Assembly (NCBI RefSeq): GCF_013393325.1
Contig: NZ_QJRC01000098.1
Location: forward strand, 186,001 to 250,000
Length of the DNA stretch: 64,000 nt
DNA from: Pseudomonas hunanensis
GTDB lineage: Bacteria; Pseudomonadota; Gammaproteobacteria; Pseudomonadales; Pseudomonadaceae
Direction of reading: 5' to 3'
Under the pieces are notes generated by a model that was given only the letters and a program-made list of their open reading frames with translations, was not told the origin of the DNA and did not search any database. Position numbers and translations under genes: made by a program. Within the stretch, counting starts at the first letter, position 1. Every line of letters begins with the position of its first letter. Below are positions 1-8,416 of the stretch, piece after piece.

Positions 1-36
1 CCAGCTGACGCGGTTGAGTTGCAGTGAACGGTCCAT
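1..36 (-). CDS. N-terminus of an unidentified protein, cut by the window edge
   Basis: Only the first 12 codons are inside the window, reading MDRSLQLNRVSW on the minus strand. The ATG at 36-34 is preceded by AAGGA about seven bases upstream, which supports a real start. The rest of the gene lies outside, so no function can be given. The divergent neighbour side holds about 110 bases before the next gene stop. Confidence 0.45.
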   Translation of the reverse strand, partial: MDRSLQLNRVSW

Positions 37-147
37 GGTGTCTTCCTTGAGTGGTAGCGGCTCATGCTAGCCGTCACCTGCACCTCCAGGACACCACTGC
101 CTTGCTAAAAATTGTAAAAGCCGTTCTCGCAGAATCGGTTCAAGCCG

Positions 148-498
148 TTACAAACAGGTCGCCGCAGCCGCCCGCCGCTGCAATGCCACCCCGTCGTTCT
201 TCTGCGCGTAGTAATCCACCCTCGCCCCACCCGCCTGCGGGTAAACGTCCACGAACGCCTCGGCCTCACGGGTATACACAGTGAACCCACCCTGCTTGCG
301 CGGCTCCAGGTAGCCACTGGCGTCGTCACCGAACACCTTCTCTTCCTGCCAGCTGAACTGGATGCACTGGGCAACCAACTCTGGCGCCTTGTGCGAGTCG
401 AGCTGCGCCGTCGGCTTGCCGCCGCGTGCCGTCTCCATGGTCGCAGAAGCACAACCGACCAGCATCAGCGCCGCGGCCATCGGCAGAATCGCACGCAT
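148..498 (-). CDS. Small putative outer-membrane lipoprotein
   Basis: The product has 116 residues. A charged Met-Arg start and hydrophobic stretch end in a lipobox LVGC with the lipidated Cys at residue 16, so export and lipid anchoring are expected. The mature part is polar, with two more cysteines (near residues 44 and 115) that could form a disulfide in the periplasm. No enzymatic motif was recognised. It stands alone, between the truncated gene at the left edge and a diguanylate cyclase gene, both on the same strand. Function unknown. Confidence 0.75.
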   Translation of the reverse strand: MRAILPMAAALMLVGCASATMETARGGKPTAQLDSHKAPELVAQCIQFSWQEEKVFGDDASGYLEPRKQGGFTVYTREAEAFVDVYPQAGGARVDYYAQKNDGVALQRRAAAATCL

Positions 499-570
499 GT
501 TCCATCCTCAAGGTAAAAAAGAAGGCGACTCTAGCACTGCCGGGTAGCGCGCGTGAACGGTTGCGTACAG

Positions 571-1731
571 TCAACTCGCCTCGACCAATGCCGCCATGTG
601 CACCGTGTTGCGCCCGGCGGCCTTGGCCTGGTACAGCGCCGCATCGGCCTGGGCCAGCAAGCTGGCAGTACTGTCCCCTGGGCACGGCACGCCGCACCAC
701 AGGCCTACGCTGAAACGCAGTTCGATCTGGTCACCGGCAAAACGCGCCGGGCTGCGCGCAATGGCCTCGCGCAGCCCTTGCAGGGCGGCCATTGCACCGG
801 TGCGGTCGGTGCCGGGCAACAGCAACAGAAACTCTTCGCCGCCGTAACGGCCAAGGCTGTCACCCTGGCGCAGGCGCTGCTGCAACTGGCGCACGCAGTG
901 GCATAACACCTCATCGCCAGCCAGATGCCCATACAGGTCATTGATGCGTTTGAAATGGTCAATGTCGATCATCGCCACCGCCAGACTGCCCTGCTGATCG
1001 CGTGCACGGTCCAGTTCGACGCCGAAGCGTTCGAGGATCGCCCGGCGATTGTAGGTACCGGTCAGCACATCACGCAGAGCGAGGTGCTGCAGGCGCGATT
1101 CGCTACGCTCCTTGGCCAGGAGCACCAAGCCGATCGAGTACATCATCACCGTGGCGGTGCCGATGGCCACAGAAATGCTCTGTTTGAGGTTGCTGGTGTC
1201 ATAGCGCATTTCCACCGCCGTGCCATTGGCCACCGCCACCACACGCATACCCAAGCCCACCAGGCTGATCAACGCGCCAATCTCCAGCAACAGATGGGCC
1301 CTGCCCGGCCGCTCGGCATAACGCCACGCCCAATACAAGATCATCGCGCACTGCAGCATCAGCACCAGGGTCGCCAGCAGCATGCGCGGTTCCAGCGTAT
1401 CGAGCAGCAGCATCAGCCCCACCAGCATGCAGGCCGGTATGACGAAGATGACACGCCAGGGCACTACCTGCTCACGCACCCGGAACAAGCTGGCCGTGTA
1501 GAACGCCAGGGCCAGCGACAGCAGGCTGTTGCCCACGCCATAGCTGAGCCACAAAGGGGCTTGGGCATAGACGGTGTAGCAGACATAAGCCAAGGCATGC
1601 ACCAGCAGCCCGCAGCCAGTCAGCATCAGGTTGTCGCGGCGGTTGCTGCGCCCGACCAGCAGCAAGCAGAAGGCCAGGATGGTTGCCACCAGGGCAACGG
1701 CGGCGAACAACGTGGGGGTGTGGGCGATCAT
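571..1731 (-). CDS. Membrane-bound diguanylate cyclase
   Basis: The protein has 386 residues. The first ~200 form about six hydrophobic membrane segments with no recognised ligand-binding domain; a GGDEF domain follows from about residue 215. The catalytic signature is GGEEF at residues 297-301. An inhibitory I-site RQGD lies exactly five residues before it, so synthesis of cyclic di-GMP from two GTP should be active and product-inhibited. The signal sensed by the membrane part is unknown. The gene appears monocistronic. A second GGDEF gene at 4.7 kb differs by lacking the I-site. Confidence 0.88.
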   Translation of the reverse strand: MIAHTPTLFAAVALVATILAFCLLLVGRSNRRDNLMLTGCGLLVHALAYVCYTVYAQAPLWLSYGVGNSLLSLALAFYTASLFRVREQVVPWRVIFVIPACMLVGLMLLLDTLEPRMLLATLVLMLQCAMILYWAWRYAERPGRAHLLLEIGALISLVGLGMRVVAVANGTAVEMRYDTSNLKQSISVAIGTATVMMYSIGLVLLAKERSESRLQHLALRDVLTGTYNRRAILERFGVELDRARDQQGSLAVAMIDIDHFKRINDLYGHLAGDEVLCHCVRQLQQRLRQGDSLGRYGGEEFLLLLPGTDRTGAMAALQGLREAIARSPARFAGDQIELRFSVGLWCGVPCPGDSTASLLAQADAALYQAKAAGRNTVHMAALVEAS

Positions 1732-1952
1732 CGTGATTCACCGTGTGGCAGGTTGCCGTCTTGACTGCGGCTTACCCCACAGTTTAGAGGGGCATTGGCC
1801 GCTCGGCCATGACCGAACGGGACAGAACAGCAACCCGCAAGCACGCCGCTCATCGCTGTCAGCACAATTTTTTAACCGCCCGGGAAACCAAATGGAGCGA
1901 TCCCAGTCTCAGGAGGTGTCCCGTAAACCTATGCGGATCAAGGACCTATATC

Positions 1953-2147
1953 GTGAGCACCCGTCTTGCAAGCCTTTCGCTGGTTGCCGTTGTCCTGCTG
2001 ACCGCAGGTTGCCACAGCCATCGCTACCACGACGATGACGATGGCTGGCGTGACCGCGACCGTGACCATCGCCACCACCATCGGCATGACCGCGACGATG
2101 ACGATGATGACAATCGGCAATACCGCGGTGACCGCTACTACCGCTGA
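1953..2147 (+). CDS. 64-residue lipoprotein rich in His, Asp and Arg
   Basis: I place the start at a GTG because AAGGA lies eight bases upstream and the reading then opens directly with a lipoprotein signal. Its lipobox is LTAGC, with Cys20 the predicted lipidation site. The 44-residue mature part is almost entirely His, Asp, Arg and Tyr, including runs of four to six Asp and clusters of His. Such a composition could bind metal ions or nucleic acid, but that is inference. The gene ends 73 bases before a glycine-zipper protein whose tail is also His/Arg-rich, so the two may be functionally linked. Confidence 0.7.
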   Translation: MSTRLASLSLVAVVLLTAGCHSHRYHDDDDGWRDRDRDHRHHHRHDRDDDDDDNRQYRGDRYYR

Positions 2148-2220
2148 AGCGTCTTTTCAGCCCTGACCCGCCGCCCGTTGCGCGGCAACTTATCCTGATG
2201 ATTCCTTTGAGGTTCGTATC

Positions 2221-2613
2221 ATGCGTCTGACTCTGCCTTCCCTTGCCCTCGGCCTGCTGCTGTGCCAGGGCGCTTTCGCCGGTGACGGTACTGCCGCCAT
2301 TGGCGGCGGCCTGGGTGGTGTCCTGGGCAACGTTGTTGGTCAACAGCTTGGCGGCAAGACTGGCGCGGCCATTGGCGCCGGCGTTGGCGGCGCGGCCGGC
2401 AGTGCTGTCGGTGCACGCAAGGGCAACCGCACCGAAGCTGCCATTGGCGGTGGCCTGGGTTCGGCTGGCGGCTCGCTGCTGGGCGGTGCAGTAGGCGGCA
2501 AGACCGGTTCGACCGTAGGTGCCGGCCTGGGCGGCGCCGCCGGTGGTGCCCTTGGCAACCATCTGGGCGACGAAAACCGCGGCAGCAAGAAGCACCACCG
2601 CCACCGTCACTGA
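2221..2613 (+). CDS. Glycine-zipper exported protein
   Basis: The protein has 130 residues. A signal peptide ends near AFA at residue 20. The body is three repeats of about 30 residues, each alternating a GxxxG-rich glycine-zipper helix pair (for example AAIGGGLGG) with a short KTG or RKGNRT turn. This resembles the glycine-zipper 2TM/OmpA-like family that inserts into envelopes. The tail is a basic cluster KKHHRHRH. A rho-independent terminator follows directly. The product is probably an outer-membrane-associated structural or stress protein; the exact role is unknown. Confidence 0.8.
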   Translation: MRLTLPSLALGLLLCQGAFAGDGTAAIGGGLGGVLGNVVGQQLGGKTGAAIGAGVGGAAGSAVGARKGNRTEAAIGGGLGSAGGSLLGGAVGGKTGSTVGAGLGGAAGGALGNHLGDENRGSKKHHRHRH

Positions 2614-2624
2614 TTACGTGAATG

Positions 2625-2647
2625 AAGGGCCGCATAGCGGCCCTTTT
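2625..2647 (+). terminator. Rho-independent terminator after the glycine-zipper gene
   Basis: AAGGGCCGC and GCGGCCCTT form a nine-base stem around an ATA loop, ending in four T. It sits 12 bases after the stop codon and about 90 bases before the next start. Confidence 0.85.
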
Positions 2648-2739
2648 GGTTGCAGCACATCAACACCTCCTTCACGACACGCTGGCACACTGGCTGCTAC
2701 TGTCTATCGTGCCTCCGTGTGAAGGAACACCCCCTCCCC

Positions 2740-4569
2740 ATGAACCAAGAGCTACTCTGGGTCCTCGGCCTGCTGGCCATCGTCATTTTCCTCTTCGTCA
2801 TCAACCGCCCACGCATGGACGTGGTCGCGCTGCTGGTGATTCTTGCCCTGCCGCTGCTTGGCATCCTCACCGTGGAACAGGCCTTGGCCGGTTTCAGCGA
2901 CCCCAACGTGGTGCTGATCGCTGCCCTGTTCGTGATCGGTGAAGGCCTGGTGCGCACCGGCATTGCCTACCGCATCGGCGAATGGATGAGCGAGCGGGCC
3001 GGTAACAGCGAAGCGCGCCTGTTGGTGCTGCTGATGGTGGCCGTGGCCGGGCTCGGGTCGATGATGAGTTCTACCGGTGTGGTAGCCATTTTCATCCCGG
3101 TGGTGCTGAGCATCGCCGCGCGCCTGCAGATTTCGCCCAGCCGCCTGATGATGCCACTGGCCTTTGCCGGCCTCATAAGCGGCATGCTCAGCCTGGTCGC
3201 CACACCGCCTAACGTGGTGGTACACAGCGAGCTGGTACGCAATGGCCAAGCAGGCTTCAGCTTCTTCAGCTTTACCCCGTTCGGCCTGGTGGTACTGGTG
3301 CTGGGCATTGGCTACATGCTGCTGACCCGGCACTGGCTCAACGGCGAGGTACGCAAGGACGGCCGGGTGGAAAGCCGCCGCACCCTGCTGGACCTGGTGC
3401 TGGACTACAAGCTCAACGGCCGTGAACGGCGCCTGCGCATCCGCCCCCATTCCCCCCTGATAGGGCACACCCTTGGCGAACTGGAGCTGCGCACCCGGCA
3501 CGGCGCCAACGTGATTGGTATCGAACGCCAGCACAAGTTCACCACGCGGGTGATCGCTGCCGACTCCAGTACCGTGCTGCATCAGGGCGACGTGCTGCTG
3601 CTCGACCTGTTCGCCAACCGCGACGACCTGCGCAGCCTATGCCAGGCCATGCAACTGGAGCCGCTGCACTTCAAGGCTGCCTACTTCATCGACCAGTCCC
3701 AAGAGCTTGGCATGGCCGAGGTCTCGCTACCGCCGGGCTCGCAGCTGATCGGCAAGAGCATCCTCGAACTGGCGTTTCGCACCCGCTATGACCTCAACGT
3801 GGTCGGCCTGCGCCGCGAGCAGGCGGCCATCGAAGAGCAACTGGTGGAGGAAAAGCTGCGCCTGGGCGACACCTTGCTGGTGGTCGGCCCGTGGAAGGCT
3901 GTACGCCAGTTGCAAAGCAAGCCCAAAGACTTCCTGGTACTGAGCCTGCCCGCCGAAATCGACCTGGTCGCCCCCGCCCGCACCCGTGCGCCGCAGGCGT
4001 TGCTGAGCCTGGCGGTGATGGTCGGGCTGATGGTCAGCGGCGCGGTGCCCAATGTCATCGCCGCGCTGATCGGCTGCCTGTTGATGGGCGCGGGCCGTTG
4101 CATCGACATGAACAGCGCCTACCGGGCTATCCACTGGCAAAGCCTGGTGCTGATCGTCGGCATGCTGCCCTTTGCCCAGGCGCTACAGAAAACCGGCGGT
4201 ATCGACCTGGCAGTGGGCGGGCTTGTCAGCGTACTGGGCGGTGCCGGCCCCAGCGCCATTCTTGCCTGCCTGTTCGCCGTCACGGCGGTGATCGGGTTGT
4301 TTATTTCCAACACCGCCACCGCAGTGCTGATGGCACCGGTGGCCGTCAGCACTGCAGCGCAGCTGGGCATGTCGCCCTACCCATTCGCGATGACCGTGGC
4401 ATTGGCCGCGTCGGCGGCATTCATGACGCCTATTTCATCGCCGGTCAACACGCTGGTGCTGGGTCCGGGGCAATACCGCTTCGCCGACTTCGTCAAAATC
4501 GGCGTGCCGTTCACCATACTGGTAATGCTGGTAACCATCGTGATGGTGCCGTGGTTCTTCGGGCTTTGA
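2740..4569 (+). CDS. SLC13/DASS-family permease with two RCK_C (TrkA-C) domains
   Basis: The start MNQELLWVLG is preferred to the upstream in-frame codon because the first membrane helix begins there; length is then 609 residues. Membrane helices fill residues 1-180 and about 400-609. Between them are two soluble TrkA-C/RCK_C modules, near residues 215-295 and 310-390, each with a pattern such as GHTLGELELR or GKSILELAFR. This is the layout of YbiR/YfbS-type SLC13 transporters. The substrate is probably an inorganic or organic anion such as sulfate or a dicarboxylate, but the sequence does not fix it. It looks monocistronic. Confidence 0.85.
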   Translation: MNQELLWVLGLLAIVIFLFVINRPRMDVVALLVILALPLLGILTVEQALAGFSDPNVVLIAALFVIGEGLVRTGIAYRIGEWMSERAGNSEARLLVLLMVAVAGLGSMMSSTGVVAIFIPVVLSIAARLQISPSRLMMPLAFAGLISGMLSLVATPPNVVVHSELVRNGQAGFSFFSFTPFGLVVLVLGIGYMLLTRHWLNGEVRKDGRVESRRTLLDLVLDYKLNGRERRLRIRPHSPLIGHTLGELELRTRHGANVIGIERQHKFTTRVIAADSSTVLHQGDVLLLDLFANRDDLRSLCQAMQLEPLHFKAAYFIDQSQELGMAEVSLPPGSQLIGKSILELAFRTRYDLNVVGLRREQAAIEEQLVEEKLRLGDTLLVVGPWKAVRQLQSKPKDFLVLSLPAEIDLVAPARTRAPQALLSLAVMVGLMVSGAVPNVIAALIGCLLMGAGRCIDMNSAYRAIHWQSLVLIVGMLPFAQALQKTGGIDLAVGGLVSVLGGAGPSAILACLFAVTAVIGLFISNTATAVLMAPVAVSTAAQLGMSPYPFAMTVALAASAAFMTPISSPVNTLVLGPGQYRFADFVKIGVPFTILVMLVTIVMVPWFFGL

Positions 4570-4721
4570 GGATAGCGGCAGGGGGTGGCGGCAATTTGCC
4601 ATTATCTCGACCGATCGCGGCAGATTGACATCAACTACCCTGACGAAACACACTGCGGGTTATTGCCCCAGGTGCTTCAAGGCGTTGTCCTGGATTTCGT
4701 TTCCGCTTGCCGGTCGAGTTC

Positions 4722-6131
4722 ATGGTTTTTCCAGCCCAATCGCGCTTGATGCCTTATGTCTTTCTGCTTTGCCTGACCTTTGCCCTTACCCTGGGCGGCA
4801 TCCTGGCACGCCCGATCGAATCGCTGTCGCTGTTCTGGCCGGTGAATGCGGTACTGGCCGGCGTACTGCTGCGCTACCCCCGCCAAGCCACGTTTACCGG
4901 CTTCAGCCTGGTGTGGCTGGCCATGGTCGGCGCCGACTTGCTGTGCGGCAGTGCCTGGGTGCCGGCCCTGTGGTTCAACTTGTGCAATCTTGGCGTGGTG
5001 GTCACCCTCTGGCAGTTGCTTTCTCGCTTGCCACGGCTGCATCGGCGCATGCGCACCCCACACGGCGTGCTCAGCGTGTTCGCCGCCTGCGCCGCCGCCG
5101 CCATGGTGGCAGCCAGCATGGCAGCGGTAATGGCTGCCCCCTGGTTCGAACAGTCGTTGCGTGCCACCTGGCTCGCCTGGTTCAGCGAACAATTCTCGAC
5201 CAGCGTGCTGGTGCTGCCGGTAATGCTTACAGCGCCCTCGCTGCGTGCCCTGGTGCGTGGCGGTGCACAGCCCATCCGTCTGGCACCGTTGCTGGTGCTG
5301 TTGGCCTCGCTGGCGTTCAGCATCGCGTTTGGCGGGCCTGGGGCCATCGCCTTCCCGATTGCCGCGTTGCTGTGGTGTGCCTGGACCTATTCACCGTTCC
5401 TGGTTTCACTACTGACGCTCACGGCCGGGAGCACACTGATCGTAGCGGTGGCACAAAACCTCATGCACTTCAGCGTGCCGCAGAGCGAACCGGGGGTCAC
5501 CACGCTGATGTCGGCTCGCCTTGGCATCGCCATGCTGGTGCTAGGGCCGCTGGTGGTGGCCTGCGTCAGCCAGGCCAACCGCAGCCTCATGGCCCGCCTG
5601 GCGCGCCAGGCCACCATCGATCACCTCACCGGCGTGCTCACCCGCAGCGCTTTCACCCGTCGTGCCAACGCGCTGCTCGACAGCCGCCAGCAGCACGCCC
5701 AGGCGCTCCCGCTGACCCTGATGATGCTGGACATCGACCATTTCAAGTCGGTCAACGATGCTCATGGCCATGCGGTCGGTGACCAGGTGCTGCGCCAGTT
5801 CGCCGGCACCCTGCAGGATCAGTTGCACAACGACGAACTGTTCGCGCGCCTGGGCGGTGAGGAATTCGCGGTCATCATCCCCGGCCTTGCGCCAGAGCGG
5901 GCCAAGTTCACCGCCGAACGCCTGCGCCGCGCCGTGCAGGACCTGCATGTAATGCAGGCCGACCAACGCTTGCAGATTACCGTGAGTATCGGCCTGGCTG
6001 GCTGCGATGCCGACATGCCAGCCCCTAGCCTGGACGAACTGCTGGCGAGTGCCGATCAGGCGCTGTACCGGGCCAAGGCCCACGGCCGCAACCGCGTCGA
6101 ACAGGCCGAAGCACAGCGCCAGGTGGTCTGA
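4722..6131 (+). CDS. MASE1-type membrane diguanylate cyclase
   Basis: With the ATG at 4722 the protein has 469 residues; a TTG five codons upstream and an ATG nine codons downstream are alternatives, and no strong ribosome site decides. About eight membrane helices fill the first ~290 residues. The motif LSLFWPVNAVLAG near the start is typical of MASE1 sensory domains. The GGDEF domain carries GGEEF at residues 378-382. At the I-site position the residues read HNDE instead of RxxD, so product inhibition is probably lost. The gene ends two bases before the convergent TSUP gene. Confidence 0.87.
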   Translation: MVFPAQSRLMPYVFLLCLTFALTLGGILARPIESLSLFWPVNAVLAGVLLRYPRQATFTGFSLVWLAMVGADLLCGSAWVPALWFNLCNLGVVVTLWQLLSRLPRLHRRMRTPHGVLSVFAACAAAAMVAASMAAVMAAPWFEQSLRATWLAWFSEQFSTSVLVLPVMLTAPSLRALVRGGAQPIRLAPLLVLLASLAFSIAFGGPGAIAFPIAALLWCAWTYSPFLVSLLTLTAGSTLIVAVAQNLMHFSVPQSEPGVTTLMSARLGIAMLVLGPLVVACVSQANRSLMARLARQATIDHLTGVLTRSAFTRRANALLDSRQQHAQALPLTLMMLDIDHFKSVNDAHGHAVGDQVLRQFAGTLQDQLHNDELFARLGGEEFAVIIPGLAPERAKFTAERLRRAVQDLHVMQADQRLQITVSIGLAGCDADMPAPSLDELLASADQALYRAKAHGRNRVEQAEAQRQVV

Positions 6132-6132
6132 A

Positions 6133-6894
6133 CTAGCCGGCCAGCAAGTCCCACGACAGCTTGGCGATCAGCACACACAACAGCAGCAGGAACAGCCCGC
6201 GGACAAAGCCGGCACCCTTGCGTACGGCCAGCCAGGTACCGGTCAGCGCACCAAGGATGTTGCACACCGCCATCGGCAAGGCGATGGCATACAGCACGTT
6301 GCCCGTCGGTACGAAGAACACCAGCGCCGCCAGGTTGGTGGCAATGTTCACCACCTTGGCCGACGCCGAAGCGTGCAGGAAGTCCAGGGCAAAGAAGCGG
6401 ATGAACAGGAAGATCAGGAAGCTACCGGTACCCGGGCCGAACAGGCCATCGTAAAAGCCGATCGCACCGCCGATCAGCACCGCCAGGCACTGCTCCTTGC
6501 GGCCGATCCGCGCAGGCCTGTGCAGGGTGCCGAAGTCCTTCTTGCAGAAGGTGTAGATGGCCATCAGCACGATCAGCACCAGCACAGCCGGGCGCATCAC
6601 GCTGGATGGCACCAGCGACACCGTGGCAGCTCCGACGAACGACATGACAAAGGCGCTGAGTGCCGCCGGCACGATCAACCCCCAGTCCAGCGTCACCTTG
6701 CGGATGAACGAACGCGCCGCGAAGGCCGTGCCACATACCGACGCCAGCTTGTTGCTGCCGAGCAATGCCGCCGGTTGCGCGGTGGGCAGCACGTTGAACA
6801 ACGCAGGGATCTGGATCAGCCCACCGCCACCCACGGCGGCATCGATCAGCCCAGCGGCGAAGGCGAACACGCAAAGCACAGCAATATCCATCAT
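6133..6894 (-). CDS. TSUP-family (YfcA/TauE-like) sulfur-compound or anion transporter
   Basis: With the start at MMDIAVLC the length is 253 residues, usual for the family. About eight membrane helices are visible in two repeats. Each repeat begins with a glycine-rich stretch such as AAVGGGGLIQIP and DGLFGPGTGSFL, the TSUP/DUF81 signature. Members export or import sulfite, taurine-derived sulfonates or sulfoacetate. The gene is divergent from a LysR gene only about 98 bases away, so that regulator is its likely controller. The substrate is not known. Confidence 0.85.
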   Translation of the reverse strand: MMDIAVLCVFAFAAGLIDAAVGGGGLIQIPALFNVLPTAQPAALLGSNKLASVCGTAFAARSFIRKVTLDWGLIVPAALSAFVMSFVGAATVSLVPSSVMRPAVLVLIVLMAIYTFCKKDFGTLHRPARIGRKEQCLAVLIGGAIGFYDGLFGPGTGSFLIFLFIRFFALDFLHASASAKVVNIATNLAALVFFVPTGNVLYAIALPMAVCNILGALTGTWLAVRKGAGFVRGLFLLLLCVLIAKLSWDLLAG

Positions 6895-6992
6895 GACGCG
6901 GTTCCAGGCAGTGAAGACGCCTGCAAGGCTAATCAAAGTGGTGCCGTTGTGTTGAAATGCCATATTGCAATAACTGCAACAAGGAGCAGGCA

Positions 6993-7898
6993 ATGGCATT
7001 GGACATGTTGCGAGAAATCCAAGCGTTCGTCAGCGTGGCGCACAAACGCAGCTTCGTAGCCGCCGCCCGTGCACTGGGGCGCTCACCCAGTGCAGTTACG
7101 CGCGCGGTGCAAACCCTGGAAGACAATGCTGGCAGCAAGCTGCTCAACCGCAACGCCAACGCCGTGACCCTGACCGAAGCCGGCGAGCGCCTGTTGCCAC
7201 ACGCCGAACGCTTGCTGGATGTGCAACGCGATGCTGCCGATGAACTGGCCGCGCTAAGCGGCAGCGCCCAGGGCTGGATCCGCTTTGCCGTGCCACAACT
7301 GCTGGGGGAACATGTGCTGCCGCAGGTGCTTGCCGAGTTTTCCCGCTGTCACCCTCAAGTGACCCTGGACGTACAGTGCAGCGACGAAGCCCTCGACCCG
7401 CTGCAGGGCAAATTCGATTTCGTGGTGCGCGGTGCCTTCCCGCAATCGAGCGAACTGATCGGTTATCCGCTGTGGCCCTACCAGCGCCATTTGTATGCCA
7501 GCCCGGCGTACCTGGCCCTGGCCGGCACACCGCAGCATCCAGAGGACCTGGAGGGGCATACGCTGATCCTGCATACCGCGCCACGTATCCTCAAGGCCTG
7601 GCACTTCTGTCGCGACGGCCAGATCACCAGCCTGCGCCCCAGGCCCAGGCTGCGCCTGGGCTCGGGTCATGCGGTGTACCACAGCACCCTGGCCGGCGCC
7701 GGTATCGCTCGCCTGGCCGCCTGGGTCGGTGAGGCGCAGGTCAACGTCGGGCGCCTGGTGCGGGTGTGCCCGCATTACCGCCTGACGTCGAGCAGCGGCC
7801 AGGACCCACAGATGCATGCCGTGTACCCTGCTGGCGAGCTGCCGGCGCGGGTGCGTGACTTGCTGGCAGCCCTGCGCCGTGCAGGCATGGGCTGTTGA
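6993..7898 (+). CDS. LysR-family regulator next to the TSUP transporter
   Basis: The start at 6993 is chosen because AAGGAG lies six bases upstream; the protein then has 301 residues. Residues 1-60 are a LysR winged helix-turn-helix (SFVAAARALGRSPSAVTRAV). The remainder is the periplasmic-binding-like effector domain with the RFAVP and YPLWP patterns of the CrgA/DmlR-like subgroup. It is divergent from the TSUP gene and probably regulates it and itself. The inducing compound is unknown. Confidence 0.87.
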   Translation: MALDMLREIQAFVSVAHKRSFVAAARALGRSPSAVTRAVQTLEDNAGSKLLNRNANAVTLTEAGERLLPHAERLLDVQRDAADELAALSGSAQGWIRFAVPQLLGEHVLPQVLAEFSRCHPQVTLDVQCSDEALDPLQGKFDFVVRGAFPQSSELIGYPLWPYQRHLYASPAYLALAGTPQHPEDLEGHTLILHTAPRILKAWHFCRDGQITSLRPRPRLRLGSGHAVYHSTLAGAGIARLAAWVGEAQVNVGRLVRVCPHYRLTSSSGQDPQMHAVYPAGELPARVRDLLAALRRAGMGC

Positions 7899-7970
7899 AA
7901 CAGAGCCAAAAACGGCTGTTCAATTTCTGCTCAATTTAACAGAGCCCGCCGTGGGCCTGGCCTGCAGCAC

Positions 7971-8004
7971 TTTATCCACAGACCTACCCACGTTTTTTGT
8001 GGAC
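7971..8004. other. DnaA-box-like 9-mer inside a small inverted repeat
   Basis: TTATCCACA (7972-7980) is a perfect DnaA 9-mer. TCCACA at 7975-7980 can pair with TGTGGA at 7999-8004, making a small hairpin with a T-rich loop after the LysR gene. A single box is weak evidence for DnaA binding; the hairpin may simply be a transcription terminator. Confidence 0.35.
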
Positions 8005-8028
8005 AGATTTCCCCGCACAAAGAAAGAC

Positions 8029-8223
8029 TTATCGCTCAAGCAGCAATGCCGAATTGGCCAGCTTGACCAGCTCGATCCATTCCTGCGTGCTAACTACTCC
8101 GGCCTGCTCCAACGCCTCGGCATAGCGCAGAGCCTGGTCATAGCCCTGCTCATCAAGCGCGCCCTCGGCGAGAAAACGGCTACGCCACTCCAGCATGGCT
8201 GAAGTGCCTTTCTTGCATTCCAT
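8029..8223 (-). CDS. 64-residue conserved-looking protein of unknown function
   Basis: The start MECKKGTSAM at 8223 is chosen because TTGGAG lies 11 bases upstream and the longer frame is low-complexity. The product is acidic and helical (LDEQGYDQALRYAEALEQAG), with no membrane segment. No domain was recognised. A strong hairpin with a T-run ends about 20 bases before the start, so expression may depend on read-through or on a promoter overlapping that terminator. Confidence 0.6.
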   Translation of the reverse strand: MECKKGTSAMLEWRSRFLAEGALDEQGYDQALRYAEALEQAGVVSTQEWIELVKLANSALLLER

Positions 8224-8240
8224 TAATGTATCGACTCCAA

Positions 8241-8268
8241 GGCAAAAAGACCGCCGAATGAGCGGCGG
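8241..8268 (-). terminator. Rho-independent terminator on the minus strand
   Basis: On the minus strand CCGCCG and CGGCGG pair around a six-base loop and are followed by TCTTTTTGCC. It lies 150 bases downstream of the 27-residue gene and immediately upstream of the 64-residue gene's ribosome site. It could end the first transcript or act as an attenuator for the second. Confidence 0.7.
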
Positions 8269-8367
8269 CGGGAGACTACACGAGCCTTTTGCACTTGAGA
8301 ATGACTTGCACCTACCGCTGGTCCAGCCGTGCAACAAGAGGGGGAGTGGCCATTTGCCTAAAGATTG

Positions 8368-8393
8368 GGCCCGCCGTAAGAAGTAGACGGGCC
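8368..8393 (-). other. Hairpin in the 3' region of the 27-residue gene
   Basis: GGCCCG (8368-8373) and CGGGCC (8388-8393) form a six-base GC stem around a 14-base loop, 24 bases after the small gene's stop. No T-run follows on the minus strand, so it is not a simple terminator. Confidence 0.5.
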
Positions 8394-8416
8394 GCGCAGG
8401 AGGAAAGCAGTTGAAC

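Noticed and set aside
925..1764. 279-residue plus-strand frame opposite the first diguanylate cyclase
   Set aside because: It is His/Gln/Arg-rich, lacks any domain and lies wholly antisense to a gene with clear GGDEF motifs.
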